A DNA stretch of 7,681 nucleotides from an uncultured Paracoccaceae bacterium. GTDB taxonomy: Bacteria; Pseudomonadota; Alphaproteobacteria; Rhodobacterales; Rhodobacteraceae. Under the pieces are notes generated by a model that ran no database searches, was not told where the DNA came from, and worked only from the letters and a program-made list of their open reading frames with translations. Positions 6,947 to 7,681 of the stretch are shown here, one piece after another. The number at the start of each line of letters is the position of its first letter. Within the stretch, counting starts at the first letter, position 1. The translations under genes and the position numbers were made by a program. Location: positions 1-7,681 of the forward strand of contig CAKZNY010000328.1 of assembly GCA_937132145.1 (NCBI GenBank). The letters run 5' to 3'.

Positions 6947-7644
6947 TCTTCCAGTAATGCCGCACGCGATTGCGAATGAAACTCGCGGCGATACAACATC
7001 AGAACGGTCAGGGCCGTTGACAGAATTAACGGCACCGGCCCCAACAACCATGCCATTCCTGCCAAGGCGAAATAGATCGTGCGAATGCCACGGTTAAAAC
7101 TTCGCGCCGCATAGATATTCAATTTCGCAGCTTTGCGCGCCATTTTGATCGCTTCGGGATCGCTCGCATCGCCTTCAGGCACGGCGGCCATCACCACGGC
7201 GCAATAGCCAAACAGCCGATGTGACCAGACAAATTTCAAAAAAGCATTGGCGAGGATCACTATCACCAGCAGTATCTTTGCTTCCCAAACTACAATCGGG
7301 GCAATATCGCCGCTAAGGTCAGCCGCTACACCTTGCAAACGGTCCGCCTGACCCAATAGCGCTATCCCGCCACCAATCGAGATCATCGCGGCGGAGGTGA
7401 AAAAGCTGGCTCCCTGACGCAGGGATGTCAGAATGTTGGCGTCAACCACGCGAACATCGCGGGTAAGCATCACCTCCATCCAGCGGAACCGGTAATCGGC
7501 GATCAGCGCGTGGGTGGAGGGGGCGTGCGGGCGGTCTCGTTCGATGAACCAGCCCATGATTCCCCAAGCGGCGAGGATGACCCCCAAGGCCACAAAATCC
7601 AGTGTTCCGAAAAAGGCGAGTATATTCAGAAGATTGTTTTGCAT
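6943..7644 (-). CDS. DUF599 family integral membrane protein
   Basis: A 233-residue membrane protein of the DUF599 family, whose function is unknown. Hydrophobic segments lie at about 14-34, 78-98, 118-138 and 188-218 (the last long enough for two passes). Family-type signatures are MEVMLTRDVRVVDANILTSL (56-75), KFVWSHRLFGYCAVVMAAVP (137-156) and ARSFNRGIRTIYFALAG (180-196). I chose the ATG at 7644: AGGGG lies only one base upstream, which is close, but AAGG at 7657-7660 is twelve bases away and the downstream sequence begins with a normal short leader before the first membrane segment. A TTG at 7677 would add eleven residues (HSPAVRLNRG after the start) and cannot be excluded. The gene faces the operon, and its TAA stop shares the palindrome TTAA (6943-6946) with the stop of the operon's last gene. 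No functional link to the operon is evident beyond position. Confidence 0.9.
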   Translation of the reverse strand: MQNNLLNILAFFGTLDFVALGVILAAWGIMGWFIERDRPHAPSTHALIADYRFRWMEVMLTRDVRVVDANILTSLRQGASFFTSAAMISIGGGIALLGQADRLQGVAADLSGDIAPIVVWEAKILLVIVILANAFLKFVWSHRLFGYCAVVMAAVPEGDASDPEAIKMARKAAKLNIYAARSFNRGIRTIYFALAGMAWLLGPVPLILSTALTVLMLYRREFHSQSRAALLED

Positions 7645-7681
7645 ACCCCTGTTTAACCTTACGGCAGGGCTATGCAAACGC

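Noticed and set aside
7645..7681. Promoter for the DUF599 gene upstream of 7644
   Set aside because: Only 37 bases of upstream sequence are available, and I see no pair of hexamers with sensible spacing; the promoter, if any, lies largely beyond the window.

Overview
The window is a compact stretch of chromosome from an alphaproteobacterium, most probably a member of the Rhodobacterales/Roseobacter group. This rests on the style of the proteins (a DUF1285 protein with the motif [20 protein letters not shown], and an alphaproteobacterial DUF58 protein with a DDLATVDWRRSGRSD block), on moderately GC-rich DNA and on very tight gene packing. I see no mobile element, CRISPR array, tRNA, rRNA or obvious sign of recent transfer.

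Layout: (1) the first 200 bases hold the 5' part of a DUF1285 gene on the minus strand, cut by the window edge. (2) A 98-base divergent intergenic region (201-298) holds the only clear regulatory space in the window: a candidate promoter for the DUF1285 gene and an imperfect inverted repeat overlapping it. (3) Positions 299-6946 hold four plus-strand genes whose stops and starts overlap by 4, 4 and 1 bases, so they should form one translationally coupled operon: a MoxR-family AAA+ ATPase, a DUF58 protein, a 902-residue BatA-like/DUF4159 membrane protein, and a 685-residue membrane protein with a VWA-like region and a glutamine-amidotransferase-like fold. (4) A minus-strand DUF599 membrane protein gene (6943-7644) converges on the operon; the two TAA stops share a single TTAA palindrome.

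How it may work together: MoxR ATPases are chaperone-like AAA+ proteins that usually act with VWA-fold partners, and DUF58 proteins are their classic genetic partners. The cytosolic ATPase and DUF58 protein would work with two large membrane-anchored proteins that expose most of their mass outside the cytoplasm. Three observations support or qualify this. Both large proteins have no cysteine at all over 1587 residues, while the ATPase and DUF58 protein have two each. All three VWA-like regions lack a textbook DxSxS metal site. Three amidotransferase-like modules are spread over the two membrane proteins and none can have the catalytic cysteine. The operon therefore looks like a non-enzymatic envelope assembly or surveillance module served by one ATPase. 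This family layout is known from genomes, but to my knowledge its function in alphaproteobacteria has not been worked out.
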